A stretch of DNA of 64,000 bases, from NCBI RefSeq assembly GCF_017377855.1, contig NZ_JAFREP010000023.1, positions 1 to 64,000 on the forward strand, in the 5' to 3' direction. This document shows, piece by piece, positions 19,471 through 28,686 of the stretch (positions are counted from its first letter, which is position 1; each line of letters opens with the position of its first letter). The notes under the pieces are model-generated. The model made no database searches, was not told where the DNA came from, and saw only the letters and a list, made by a program, of their open reading frames with translations. Position numbers and translations under genes: made by a program. The DNA is from Acanthopleuribacter pedis (GTDB taxonomy: Bacteria > Acidobacteriota > Holophagae > Acanthopleuribacterales > Acanthopleuribacteraceae).

Positions 19471-20244
19471 ATGCCTGTTTTGCTTTCCCTTTCCCTGATC
19501 TGCTTTTGGTCTGATTTTTCCGCCCTCGACAACGCCAAACTCGTCGACCTGACCCACGCCTTCTCCGAAAAAACACTGTACTGGCCCACCGCCAAAGGCT
19601 TCCAACTCAACGAGGACTTCAAAGGCACCACCGACAATGGCTTTTACTACGAGGCCAACAGCTTCTCCGCGGCCGAACACGGCGGCACCCACCTGGACGC
19701 GCCGATCCACTTCGCCGCCGATACCTGGACCTGCGACCAAATCCCCATTCAAAAATTGATGGGCACGGCCGTGGTCATCGACGTGCGCAAACAATGCAAG
19801 GGCAACCGCGATTACCAGGTTCAAATTGGTGATTTCAAAAATTGGGAAAAACAGCACGGCCAAATGCCCAAGGACGCCATCGTCCTGCTTCGTACCGGCA
19901 ACGGCAAGCACTGGCCCGACGCGGAAAAGTACCTGGGCACCGCCGAACGCGGCCCTCAAGCCGTACCCAAACTCCACTTTCCCGGCCTGCATCCCGAGGC
20001 GGCCGCCTGGCTGGTGGCCGAGCGCCATATCGACGCGATCGGCCTCGACACGCCCAGCATCGACTACGGCCAATCCCAACTCTTCGAGACCCACCAAATC
20101 CTGTTTGCCGCCAACATCCCGGCTTTTGAAAACGTCGCCAACCTCGACCAACTCCCGCCCAAGGGGGCCTACATCATCGCCCTCCCCATGAAAATCCAAG
20201 CCGGCTCAGGCGGTCCGCTCCGCATCATCGCCCTGCTCCCGTAA
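19471..20244 (+). CDS. Exported cyclase-family (kynurenine formamidase-like) metal hydrolase
   Basis: 257 residues from the ATG at 19471 (GGAG upstream); the longer open frame starting at 19345 has no ribosome-binding site. The first 20 residues look like a signal peptide (PVLLSLSLICFWSDFSA). The core is the PF04199 cyclase fold: KLVDLTHAFSEKTLYWP, then the metal-binding HGGTHLDAPIHF at residues 70-81, then IVLLRTGN and IDAIGLDTPSIDYG with Ser/Asp near the active site. Members include bacterial arylformamidase KynB, isatin hydrolase and polyketide cyclases. Export argues against a role in cytoplasmic tryptophan breakdown; the substrate is unknown. The gene stands alone. Confidence 0.85.
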   Translation: MPVLLSLSLICFWSDFSALDNAKLVDLTHAFSEKTLYWPTAKGFQLNEDFKGTTDNGFYYEANSFSAAEHGGTHLDAPIHFAADTWTCDQIPIQKLMGTAVVIDVRKQCKGNRDYQVQIGDFKNWEKQHGQMPKDAIVLLRTGNGKHWPDAEKYLGTAERGPQAVPKLHFPGLHPEAAAWLVAERHIDAIGLDTPSIDYGQSQLFETHQILFAANIPAFENVANLDQLPPKGAYIIALPMKIQAGSGGPLRIIALLP

Positions 20245-20321
20245 ACACGAATGCTAGATCCATCGGTGGGCAACGCCCCAATCGTTCGCTCTCTATTTGC
20301 CCGCGAACAGAGGGGGGTTAA

Positions 20322-20499
20322 GACCCAAAAAGCGCGAAAACCCGCGGTGACCCTAGCTAAACTTTTGAACCGCGACGGCCTGAAAAAATGCGCACCGCAC
20401 CCTGTGGGTGCGGTCGTATGCGACCTCGGCTCGCTTTTTCAACCCTTTTTTCTTCAGACCCTTAGCAAAAACACCACGCTTTAATCACGCCTCCTGGGT
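20322..20499 (+). repeat. Terminal-inverted-repeat element, copy 1 (forward)
   Basis: About 178 bp. Core reads GACGGCCTGAAAAAATGCGC, GCACCCTGTGGGTGC palindrome, GCGACCTCGGCTCGCTTTTT. Arms: AAAGCGCGA... on the left and ...TTTAATCACGCCTCCTGGG on the right, the most diverged of the six copies. It lies just past the 3' end of the effector-like gene at 20529-21587. Confidence 0.8.
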
Positions 20500-20528
20500 A
20501 AGAAAGCCATGGAAAGGCGAAGGCCAAT

Positions 20529-21587
20529 CTATTTTTGGGTTTTCTCCCACCCTAACGCTGTCGGCGAGTAAAAGGAGGCGTCACGAGCGGACGATCTGTG
20601 CAGAAAAGAAAGGGCATTTTCGAGGTTTTCAACCGCGCTCGAAACGAGCGGATCATCTAAGATGTTTTTAACGGGACTATCTTTTAAAAACTTTACGATC
20701 TGATGGTTACTGATGTGATCATTGAGCTTGTCGACACGGGAAAGTTCAAACGGACTCACACGAAGAAGCTCGGGAAGCATTTTTTTAAGAGACCCCAGGG
20801 CCTTCAGCACTTCTTTTCGCGATGCAGTTTCTTTGTGCCTGCTTTCCGGCACCCTTAGCATGGCCTTATCCGGTTGGGTTTTGGACGTTGGAACGGAAGC
20901 ACTACGATACATATTGATGAATGTATTGATACGCTTTTTTGCTTTATGTATATCTTTTTCCGAATGCCCCGCGTGAGCACCGTCTTTATAACGCTTCATA
21001 AAATCAAGCGTAAACGCTACTTCAGTTTCATTCAAATTTTGGACATAATTACTACCTTTTTTCAGAACCTCCGACGCAGCATTTATTAACTTCTTTTGTT
21101 CGCCGAGGTGAATTTTAGGTAACAGTCCTTTCTGGTAGAAAAATTTGACTGGATCTGAATAACCCGGAATACCGTCTTTGGCATCGGCAAGATCTATACC
21201 CTCAAGAGACGATAAATTGTCAATATCCTTAAGCAAGCCTTCAACTTTTGACAGGTCTCTCACAAGCTGTTTTTCAATGTGTTTCAATTCTTTTCTCTGG
21301 AGATTGTCCAACGTATTCTTCAACACGCCTTTATTATATTTACTATTTGGATTTGAACCCTTTTTGGGAACAGATGCTGAGAAAATGTTTTCCTTATTTA
21401 GACTCGGCTTCTTATCCGGGTGCCCCTTCAAAGCAATCTGGTGTTGATACTTGGCACGGCCCAGAGCCTGAGACAAGGGCTTGGCACCCGAGATATCCCG
21501 ACGATCGGCTGCATTTGTGTTTCGTTGCTCTTGAACAGGCTTTACCTGATTCAGTCTTTGACTTCCCAATATGATTTTTGGCTCCAT
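20529..21587 (-). CDS. Candidate type III effector
   Basis: 352 residues starting at the ATG at 21587 (MEPKIILGSQRL), which has GGAGG 9 nt upstream. No signal peptide. Residues 1-90 are polar, rich in Gln, Lys, Ser and Pro and probably disordered, as in N-terminal type III secretion signals. The remainder is predicted largely helical (LKHIEKQLVRDLSKVEGLLK; DKLNDHISNHQIVKFLKDS) with no enzymatic motif that I can see. The gene directly upstream encodes a CesT-like chaperone, the usual arrangement for a chaperone and its substrate. The N-terminus MEPK...SGAKPLSQAL recalls the gene at 34119 (MEPK...SGVSKALSQV). Base composition is visibly AT-richer than the housekeeping genes. The effector role is inference from context. 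Confidence 0.6.
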   Translation of the reverse strand: MEPKIILGSQRLNQVKPVQEQRNTNAADRRDISGAKPLSQALGRAKYQHQIALKGHPDKKPSLNKENIFSASVPKKGSNPNSKYNKGVLKNTLDNLQRKELKHIEKQLVRDLSKVEGLLKDIDNLSSLEGIDLADAKDGIPGYSDPVKFFYQKGLLPKIHLGEQKKLINAASEVLKKGSNYVQNLNETEVAFTLDFMKRYKDGAHAGHSEKDIHKAKKRINTFINMYRSASVPTSKTQPDKAMLRVPESRHKETASRKEVLKALGSLKKMLPELLRVSPFELSRVDKLNDHISNHQIVKFLKDSPVKNILDDPLVSSAVENLENALSFLHRSSARDASFYSPTALGWEKTQK

Positions 21588-21708
21588 TGACCAACCCTCC
21601 AATTTTTCTCGCGTTCAAATGAAAGAATTCGCTCTCAGAAGACCACATCACCTCTGCTTACGAACTGCTTTATAAGAAACTAGGTTTGAATCACATCTTT
21701 TCTCGTTG

Positions 21709-22188
21709 TTATGCGCGCAAACGAAGGAACTGTGCAAAACTCGTCTCGCGCTCGAAAAACGCATCTTCGTCTTCCGTGTAGCCATCCTCTTCATCTGGCA
21801 TCATTTCCAACTTATCCTTCCAATCACTCCAGGCAGAACAAAGACCCGTAATTTTTGCTTGAAGAACAAAGGGGTCGGCCACTTCAATCGGCATATCAAA
21901 CACAAGCATCACCATGTCCTCAAGGATGGCAAGACATGGCTGATCTCCCATTCGGTAGACATTGCTTTCCAGCATTTCCCGTTGAAAGGCAACCAGCCCC
22001 TTATCAGGTAAATTCCCAGGGGAACAAAAGAGATATACCCCCCTGCTTTCCTCATCATATTCAATGTTAATTTCAATTTCGCCATACAAGATGAAGCTGT
22101 AATAACCATTTTCATCCGCCTCAACCATTTCTATTTCCAACTGCTTGCAAAAGCGCTCAATCACAAGCAAAAAAGACTCCTGGGACAT
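21709..22188 (-). CDS. CesT-like type III secretion chaperone
   Basis: 159 residues from the ATG at 22188, which has a perfect AGGAGG 7 nt upstream; the longer frame to 22239 would add 17 Lys/Arg-rich residues read from the leader. The protein is small and acidic, with the class I chaperone pattern: LLVIERFCKQLEIEM helix, alternating strands (YYSFILYGEIEINIEYD; GVYLFCSPGNLP), FQREMLESNVYRMGDQPCLA helix-strand, MVMLVFDMPIEV strand and a C-terminal helix ITGLCSAWSDWKDKL, then an acidic tail (PDEEDGYTEDEDAF). Such proteins bind the disordered N-terminus of an effector and guide it to the export ATPase. The likely client is encoded 121 nt downstream. Confidence 0.75.
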   Translation of the reverse strand: MSQESFLLVIERFCKQLEIEMVEADENGYYSFILYGEIEINIEYDEESRGVYLFCSPGNLPDKGLVAFQREMLESNVYRMGDQPCLAILEDMVMLVFDMPIEVADPFVLQAKITGLCSAWSDWKDKLEMMPDEEDGYTEDEDAFFERETSFAQFLRLRA

Positions 22189-22276
22189 AACGAACCTCCT
22201 CTTCTTTTTTTGTCCTTTATTCACCAAGACCCTTTCCAATTACATAGCAAAGGCATGCATTCAAAATTTGTTCAAA

Positions 22277-22804
22277 TCACGCCAAGTCTCGTTCATAGAT
22301 TCGAAAAAACGGAGGGCGCCAACCTCGATACCGAAAACCCAGCTTTCGATATAATCGAACAGCAACTCGGTTTCGAGGGTCAACATCCAAAACAATCTGT
22401 TTCCTTTCGGGATAGAGCCGCGGAACCCATTGGATTAACTTCTGTAGCGCCATGCATCCAAAACCCTTCCCTTGATAGTTGTGATCAATTAAAAAGCCCC
22501 CAAAGTTCAATATTTCCGGTTGACCGGGGTAAAAGCTACAGGTGAAGGTACCGATAGCCTGTTCCTCGAAAAAAATAAGGTATATATCCCAAAGCCCCCC
22601 CTCTCGATTCCAATAACCTTGCTTTACAACATCAAAAACCTGGAAGGTGTGACGTTGTTGACCATCATGCACGTTAAGCTTTAGCCACGTAGAGAAACAT
22701 GCAATATCAACCGGCACAAAACGCAAGTTACCTTTGCACGCCGAATGTGTTTCGACAGGTTGTTTCTCTTTTCCTGCTGTTAGCACATATTCCTTAAGAA
22801 ACAT
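22277..22804 (-). CDS. GNAT-family N-acetyltransferase
   Basis: 175 residues from the ATG at 22804 (TTGGAGAAG upstream). The acetyl-CoA binding motif is NYQGKGFGCMALQKLIQW (the Q-x-x-G-x-G/A loop). Strand 4 reads LNFGGFLIDH, and the C-terminal signature VLDVDPRNRVAVRLYRKLGF is classic for GNAT enzymes. The substrate is not predictable. It sits between two chaperone-like genes on the same strand, with short spacers (46 and 88 nt), so it is probably co-transcribed with them. It could modify an effector or ribosomal protein, or be a secreted acetyltransferase itself; there is no evidence to choose. Confidence 0.85.
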   Translation of the reverse strand: MFLKEYVLTAGKEKQPVETHSACKGNLRFVPVDIACFSTWLKLNVHDGQQRHTFQVFDVVKQGYWNREGGLWDIYLIFFEEQAIGTFTCSFYPGQPEILNFGGFLIDHNYQGKGFGCMALQKLIQWVPRLYPERKQIVLDVDPRNRVAVRLYRKLGFRYRGWRPPFFRIYERDLA

Positions 22805-22850
22805 TGACTTCTCCAACGTAAGATGATTTAGGTCTTAGCCATAAAAACTA

Positions 22851-23273
22851 TCAAAATGAAGCGACTTGAAAATACATGTCTTTCTTTAACTGTGATTGAA
22901 GGTTCCAGGCTTTCTCAGAAAACCTTTTAAAGTGCAACCCAATGGATGCACGGTAAACCCAGCGTGTAGAAAGCGTCGAGTTAAGCACAAGATGATCATT
23001 GACCGGATCAACGCCAAGATACGCAACATGCCCAACTGGTTGCAGCGCGTTTAACACCAATGCTTCATAGAAATAATCCGCCTTGCCACGGCTAGGTATT
23101 TCGCAAACAAGGTATTGCATTTGCATGAAGCGACCATCCCCGACCAGGCTAACTGAAAAAGTCACACCCGTTTTCTGGCAGAAAACTATATCGCCTTGTT
23201 CATTGATTAAAAACCCTTGCACGTCACCTAGCCACTGTCGAAACAAGGGATTCAGCTTTCTTTGTCGCATCAT
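22851..23273 (-). CDS. Second CesT-like type III secretion chaperone
   Basis: 140 residues; AGGAGG lies 5 nt before the first of two adjacent ATGs. Pattern: N-terminal helix LNPLFRQWLGDVQG, strands GDIVFCQKTGVTFSVSLV and FMQMQYLVCEIPS, then helix YFYEALVLNALQPVGHVAYLGVD, strand DHLVLNSTLS and a C-terminal helix FKRFSEKAWNLQSQL. The segment LNALQPVGHVAYLGVDPVND closely follows the conserved second half of class I chaperones. It is less acidic than the other chaperone. First gene of the apparent four-gene operon; its client may be the acetyltransferase or an effector elsewhere. Confidence 0.7.
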   Translation of the reverse strand: MMRQRKLNPLFRQWLGDVQGFLINEQGDIVFCQKTGVTFSVSLVGDGRFMQMQYLVCEIPSRGKADYFYEALVLNALQPVGHVAYLGVDPVNDHLVLNSTLSTRWVYRASIGLHFKRFSEKAWNLQSQLKKDMYFQVASF

Positions 23274-24140
23274 CAGGACCTCCTAGCAGCATCAGTCGAA
23301 GAGCCTTTGCTTAATGGCATGTAAAACAAAAAAAACCATTAGATGATCATTTCCAGCAAGAGACATCTCAACGCCAAAAGCTTTACAGATCACGTTCTTG
23401 TGACTCATTTACTTCTCTAAAGATACACGCCCTGCTCAAATAAGGTTGTTTCAAATTCTCAACAAAACTGTAAGAAAATGTCAGCTCAAAAAATGAAGAA
23501 CCCAATGCGCCTCGCCAGAAGGCGGGGTCGTTGATCCTTCCCCAGGCTCCTACAAAAGGTGCCCTCCAACATACAACCTTTGAGACAAACACCCACACAA
23601 ATGAGACAGCGTTCGGCCTTCTCCCTGAGAGGTGCGATTCGAGCGAGGAGTTTTTCAAAAATCTAGAACAAAATGGATTGGAAGAAACGGATCAGCGTCA
23701 TACGGGACGCGCACCTTTTGGGTGTGGTGAGCATTTTTACGGGCCGTGTCATCCCAGAGTTTTCGCGAAAATCACCGCGCGTTATCGCGCTTCCTAGGAT
23801 CTAACCTCAACCACCTCTTCCAAAACTACGCATCCACCTGGAACAAGTGTATTTTCAAGCAACACTATGAAGACAAAAAAGAAACAGGTTAACCACCACA
23901 AAGACATATGGGTCGTTTGCCGACATCTTCACTTTTCCTTTACAGGCACCTTTAAAGGAAATATCCTAGCCTCACCCTTTTCCACACTCGCCACCCACCG
24001 TACTCAGGATTTGAGGGCGAAAAAAACATCCGAAGGCTATTTCGCCGCGCCCCATTTTGGAAAGGAAGCATCGCTACCCGGCCGGCACCAATACCTCTTA
24101 AACCAACACCACCAGACCATCTCACGCCAGGGGGTATTCG
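23274..24140. other. Divergent spacer between chaperone operon and Ser/Thr kinase
   Basis: About 870 bp holding element copy 2 and the divergent promoters of the chaperone operon (-) and the kinase gene (+). No gene is supported; the short frames are shadows. Confidence 0.5.
23624..23798 (-). repeat. Terminal-inverted-repeat element, copy 2 (reverse)
   Basis: 175 bp. Ends CCTGAGAGGTGCGATTCGAG and GCGTTATCGCGCTTCCTAGG; centre GCACCTTTTGGGTGTGGTGA followed by GCATTTTTACGGGCCGT. It is inverted relative to copy 1, and the two enclose the chaperone/effector operon. Confidence 0.85.
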
Positions 24141-27100
24141 ATGCACCAAGGCCCAGACACTTCTTCCTCCGTCGGTGCCACGATTGCGACTCATTTGGAT
24201 AGGGTACTAAGTTTCAAGGATCGCCCATCGTTAAACACACCTTCCGGTGAGGTATTGCTCCAACAAAGTGACGCCCATTTGGGTGCGACCCTCCGAGAAT
24301 GGTTAAAGCAAAAACAGGATCAGGAACATGAGTTCGAGAGGCCGGACGCCTCCCTCGCGACAAATCCCCCTTTATCCGCCGGCGAAGAACAAGCGCCGAC
24401 GAATCCTCCAGCCGATTCAATCTTGCCCGGGGAGCGTTGTGGCCCTTTCAAAATCGAAAAGCGCCTTGGAAAGGGCGGCATGGGTACCGTATTCCTGGCG
24501 AGCCGTCTTGATGATTTGGATTTAAAGGTTGCCCTAAAAACGTTATCGAGGTGGGATCCGCGCATGCAAATCCTCCTCCAGCGAGAATGTAAAATATTAT
24601 CGGGATTGAACCATACAAATATTGCGCACTTGATTGATGCCGGTGTTTTACCAACCGGTCAACCCTGGCTCGCCATGGAGTATATCGCCGGTACGACGCT
24701 CGATGTCTTCTTAGAGAGCCACCCACTCAACCTTGAAAAACGTTTAGAACTATTCCTTAAAATTTGTGACGCCTTGGGTCATGCTCATGCCCAAATGGTC
24801 ATTCACCGCGACTTAAAACCAAAAAACATCATGATCAAACCCAACGGTGAACCTAAATTACTGGATTTCGGTATTGCCCGCATGCTCGATCCCGAAACTC
24901 AGGCGCAGCAAACCATGACCGCGCTTTCGGATCAAATCATGACGCCAGAATACGCCTCCCCCGAACAAATTCGCGGAGAACGCCTCAACGCATCCACCGA
25001 TGTTTACAGCGCGGGGGTCCTTCTCTACGAATTATTAACCGGGACACGCCCCTACCAATTTAAAAGCCATGACTTCTTTACCATCCTTCAAACCGTCCAA
25101 GAGCATCCACTGACGCGGCCCAGCTCCCACGCCCAAGCAGGGGGAACCATCTATAAAGAAATGGCCCGCCACCTCAAAGGGGATCTCGATACCATCGTCT
25201 TGAAGGCCCTGGCTTTTGCACCCAAGGATCGTTACCCAACCATCGCGGCGCTTGCCCACGACATTCAGCTCTACCAACGGGGCATGCCCATTGAAGCCAG
25301 ACCGGCGACGCGATCCTATCGCCTGCGAAAATTTGTTGCGCGACATCAAGGGCCGGTGGTGCTGGGCGCCGGCAGCCTAATTTTTCTTTTGCTCTTTTCC
25401 ATCTATGCATCCATCCAACAGACCCGACTTACCCGAGAAAGAGATTTGGCGACCAAGGAGCAACGCACCACCGCTCAAGTCACCCAGTTCTTGGTATCCC
25501 TTTTCGACCAAGCAGATCCCCATTTGAGCCTCCGAAACGATCTTTCCGCTTATGACCTTCTTGAACGCGGTCGGCTTCAAGTATCTCAAACCCTGCAGGA
25601 CGAACCGGAAATCAACAATCGGCTCCTCGCAACCCTGGGCCGTGTTTACCGAGGAATGGGTCATGTGGATCAATCCAAATCATTACTTACCCAAGCGCTG
25701 GAAAACCACAAAACTCAAGGGACGACCCCCTACGAACTGGAACTCGAACTTTTTGAGACCCTATTGATGAACAGCGATTTTGACGAGGCAGAGGCACGCC
25801 TTGATACGCTCAAAAAAGAGAACCAGCAGGATAATCGCCGCAAGGCCCGCCTAGAGCATGCGTACGGAAGGCTGTGTCTGAAGACGGGTCGGTTTATGGC
25901 AGCTCAAAACGCACTGGCATCTGCCGAACTTCTTCACCATCACCTTCCCCAAGACGAAGGGCTTATGTTGCGGCGCGACCAAGGCAACCTGCAGGCTGCC
26001 ATGAGCGACTACAATTCAAGTATTCAAACGCAAAAGAAGCTTTTGACTCGCGAAAAGCGTTACTTTGGCAAAGATCACATTCGTGTAGCTGATAGCCAGA
26101 CCACTCTGGCACTCACTTATATGAAGAAAGGAGACTATGAGGAAGCAGATGCTTGCCTGCAACAAGCGGAGAAAATTTACCTTAGGGCATTCGGAAAGAA
26201 CCACCTTTCGTGGGCAAGTCTTTTACATAGTCGCGCTAAGTTGTATCGACATCAAGGCAAATACACCCAAGCCAAAACGTACTTAGATGAAGCGCTCTCC
26301 ATTGCGCGTAACCAGCGTGGGGAAAACAGTCTCATGGAAGCTGAAATTCTCACAACACTAGGTCTTAACTATTACAACAACGGCACTTACCAGCGTGCCG
26401 AACAGACAACACGAAAGGCGATTCAGATTATGCAGTTTCTTTTTGGAAAGGAACACATCAAAGTCGCTAATAATTTAATAAACCTTGCACTTATTCATCA
26501 AGCACAAGGTGCCCACCAAGAAGCAAAAATTCTATTAAGAGAAACTTTAGAAATTTACAGAAAAAAACAGCTCAACAATCATCCGGTGTTTGGTAAGGCG
26601 CTCAACAACCTGGCCATTCATCACGCCAGACAGGGCGACTTAGAGCAAGCGGAAGTCCTTTTCCTCAGAACGCTCGCGTTCCGCACCGAAACATTGGGCG
26701 AAACGCATCCTTCCATCGCGGACGCACTCGGCAACCTAGGCGCCTTTTATTCAGGCCAGAGAAACTTTAAGAAATCAAAGGCATACCACATGCGCAGCCT
26801 TTCCCAACGAGAGCAATTGTTTGGCCGGGATCATCCTGATGTTGCCATGACCTTCTATAATTTAGCGATTTTATCTGAACGAGAAAATCGCCTCGACGAT
26901 GCTGTTGCACGGTATGAAGAAGTGGTTGCCATTTATGAAAGGCTCCAGAACGAAGCTCATTTAACCTCGCGTTTGGCAAAAAGAAATCTCGCATTAATTC
27001 AGATTACCATGGGCGATTTTGAGACAGCGGAGCGACAACTAAATCGTATCTTGTCTTGGGCTCATGAAAAAGAAGGACCTAAAAGTTTTCATTATATGGA

Positions 27101-27794
27101 AGTGAAGGGTGGTGTTGGACTTTTAAATCTACAAAGAGGCCGCCTAGATGAAGCGGAATCACATTACCTAGAGGCTCTCACGATTGCACAATCTTTGTTT
27201 AAAAGACCTCATAATAGCATTACCCACTTCCACTTCGCACTCCTCGATGTTTTTTTAGCACAAGACCAATTGGACAAAGCCACACAAATCATTCAAATAA
27301 TCGAACAAGACCTCGCCACCCTCCAACAGGAAAACCTGGCCGAACGGCTCGCATACCAACAGGCAACACTCCAGCAAAAAACCGGCAACAAGGAAGCCGC
27401 CTACCAGGCCTTAAAAGCGATCTGGGAAGTCTCCCCTCGGCCTCCATGGCGGGATCACTACCTTGAAGTCGGAGTCCTCCTTAACCTGGCTGATTTAGAA
27501 AGCGACCTCGGAACGCCAAACCAGGCGCTCTCCTTACTGGAGAAGGCGCGCGTTCGCTTGGAAATCCGCCTACCACCCAGCCATCATGTATTCCAACAAC
27601 TCCAATCAATTAAGGGCAAAGCACTCGCACGTAAAAACGATGCCTCTGCCAGGAGGGTCCTCCAATCGGCCCACCAAGAATTGGCGCAAAAACTCGGCAA
27701 GGACCATCCTTACACGGAACAAGCCAAATTACGCCTCGCTACCTTGCCCGTTTCCCAAACCCGAATACCGACGGCCAAAGGACGCCGCCCCTGA
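24141..27794 (+). CDS. Membrane Ser/Thr protein kinase with TPR sensor domain
   Basis: 1217 residues. A 95-residue Pro/Ser/Glu-rich head precedes a Hanks-type kinase domain (about 100-390): glycine loop LGKGGMGTVF (110-118), catalytic Lys in VALKTL (about 131), HRDLKPKNIMIKP (about 222), DFGIAR (about 241) and APE-like PEYASPEQIRGE. One membrane helix lies at 403-425 (GPVVLGAGSLIFLLLFSIYA). The C-terminal 780 residues are tandem TPR/TPR_12 motifs (ALNNLAIHHARQGDLEQAE; DALGNLGAFYSGQRNFKKSK), normally protein-binding. This kinase-TM-TPR layout is common in Acidobacteria, Myxococcota and Planctomycetes. Orientation would place the TPRs outside the cytoplasm. AGGGGG upstream supports the ATG. An OmpR-type two-component pair follows. 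Confidence 0.93.
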   Translation: MHQGPDTSSSVGATIATHLDRVLSFKDRPSLNTPSGEVLLQQSDAHLGATLREWLKQKQDQEHEFERPDASLATNPPLSAGEEQAPTNPPADSILPGERCGPFKIEKRLGKGGMGTVFLASRLDDLDLKVALKTLSRWDPRMQILLQRECKILSGLNHTNIAHLIDAGVLPTGQPWLAMEYIAGTTLDVFLESHPLNLEKRLELFLKICDALGHAHAQMVIHRDLKPKNIMIKPNGEPKLLDFGIARMLDPETQAQQTMTALSDQIMTPEYASPEQIRGERLNASTDVYSAGVLLYELLTGTRPYQFKSHDFFTILQTVQEHPLTRPSSHAQAGGTIYKEMARHLKGDLDTIVLKALAFAPKDRYPTIAALAHDIQLYQRGMPIEARPATRSYRLRKFVARHQGPVVLGAGSLIFLLLFSIYASIQQTRLTRERDLATKEQRTTAQVTQFLVSLFDQADPHLSLRNDLSAYDLLERGRLQVSQTLQDEPEINNRLLATLGRVYRGMGHVDQSKSLLTQALENHKTQGTTPYELELELFETLLMNSDFDEAEARLDTLKKENQQDNRRKARLEHAYGRLCLKTGRFMAAQNALASAELLHHHLPQDEGLMLRRDQGNLQAAMSDYNSSIQTQKKLLTREKRYFGKDHIRVADSQTTLALTYMKKGDYEEADACLQQAEKIYLRAFGKNHLSWASLLHSRAKLYRHQGKYTQAKTYLDEALSIARNQRGENSLMEAEILTTLGLNYYNNGTYQRAEQTTRKAIQIMQFLFGKEHIKVANNLINLALIHQAQGAHQEAKILLRETLEIYRKKQLNNHPVFGKALNNLAIHHARQGDLEQAEVLFLRTLAFRTETLGETHPSIADALGNLGAFYSGQRNFKKSKAYHMRSLSQREQLFGRDHPDVAMTFYNLAILSERENRLDDAVARYEEVVAIYERLQNEAHLTSRLAKRNLALIQITMGDFETAERQLNRILSWAHEKEGPKSFHYMEVKGGVGLLNLQRGRLDEAESHYLEALTIAQSLFKRPHNSITHFHFALLDVFLAQDQLDKATQIIQIIEQDLATLQQENLAERLAYQQATLQQKTGNKEAAYQALKAIWEVSPRPPWRDHYLEVGVLLNLADLESDLGTPNQALSLLEKARVRLEIRLPPSHHVFQQLQSIKGKALARKNDASARRVLQSAHQELAQKLGKDHPYTEQAKLRLATLPVSQTRIPTAKGRRP

Positions 27795-27988
27795 CAATTC
27801 TTATACAATTTGGCCGGCTCGGTTTTGGTATGGTTTTCTCCATCAAGGGATTTTTCGTGACAAACCAAAACGGAGACATCTCGCGTTTTGACTCGGTAAC
27901 GTCTGGAACAAGCCGGAATGTCGCCAACCCCAACCCGCATCGCCGTCACCGGTAAAAGGACGAAACGACATAGGAAGGAATGGTCAAG

Positions 27989-28669
27989 ATGCCCCACATT
28001 CTACTCGTTGAAGATGACATGCTGATGGCGGACCTCCTGGTGCAGTTTCTGGAATCTGAAGGGTTCACCGTTGACCATGCGCCCGACGGACCGAAGGGCG
28101 TGGAAAAAATCCTGGCGCGCCAACCCGATCTCGTGATTTTAGATTTGATGATGCCGGGTCTTAATGGATTACAAGTATGCAAACAGGTTCGCCCCCAATA
28201 CCCAGGACCGATCATCATGCTCACCGCGGTAGACGAGGATTTAACCGAGGTCACCGCACTTAACACGGGCATCGATGACTTCATTACAAAACCCTTTCGC
28301 TCCAGCGTGTTGCTCGCGCGCATGGGATCGTTGCTACGCCGAGCGGGTCGATCCATGGACGCGCCTGAGGAACTCCGCGTACAAAACCTGACGATCAACG
28401 CACAGACACGCACGGTTTCCCTATCCGACCAACCGCTGCCTATTTCGGACACCGAATTCGAGCTCCTTTGGTTTTTGATGGAACACGCGGGCAAGGTTCT
28501 CAACCGAGACATGATCTACAAGGCGATCAAGGGAATCGACTATGACGGCCTGGATCGTTCGATCGACATGCGCATTTCTTGCCTCCGCAAAAAGCTCAAA
28601 AAAGAAGCACCGGACCGAACCTACATCAAAACCGTGTGGGGACGCGGCTATTTGGTCGTCCCTAATTAA
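27989..28669 (+). CDS. OmpR/PhoB-family response regulator
   Basis: 226 residues from the ATG at 27989 (MPHILLVEDD), with GGAAGGA 9 nt upstream; an ATG three codons earlier overlaps that site and is less likely. Receiver domain with acidic pair VEDD, phosphoacceptor Asp52 (VILDLMMPGLNG), Thr in MLTAVDED and Lys in FITKPF. The C-terminal winged helix has ISDTEFELLWFLMEHAGKVL, SIDMRISCLRKKL and the end YIKTVWGRGYLVV. The layout resembles RstA. The histidine kinase gene follows after 17 nt. Confidence 0.93.
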   Translation: MPHILLVEDDMLMADLLVQFLESEGFTVDHAPDGPKGVEKILARQPDLVILDLMMPGLNGLQVCKQVRPQYPGPIIMLTAVDEDLTEVTALNTGIDDFITKPFRSSVLLARMGSLLRRAGRSMDAPEELRVQNLTINAQTRTVSLSDQPLPISDTEFELLWFLMEHAGKVLNRDMIYKAIKGIDYDGLDRSIDMRISCLRKKLKKEAPDRTYIKTVWGRGYLVVPN

Positions 28670-28686
28670 CAAAAGGATGGGACACC

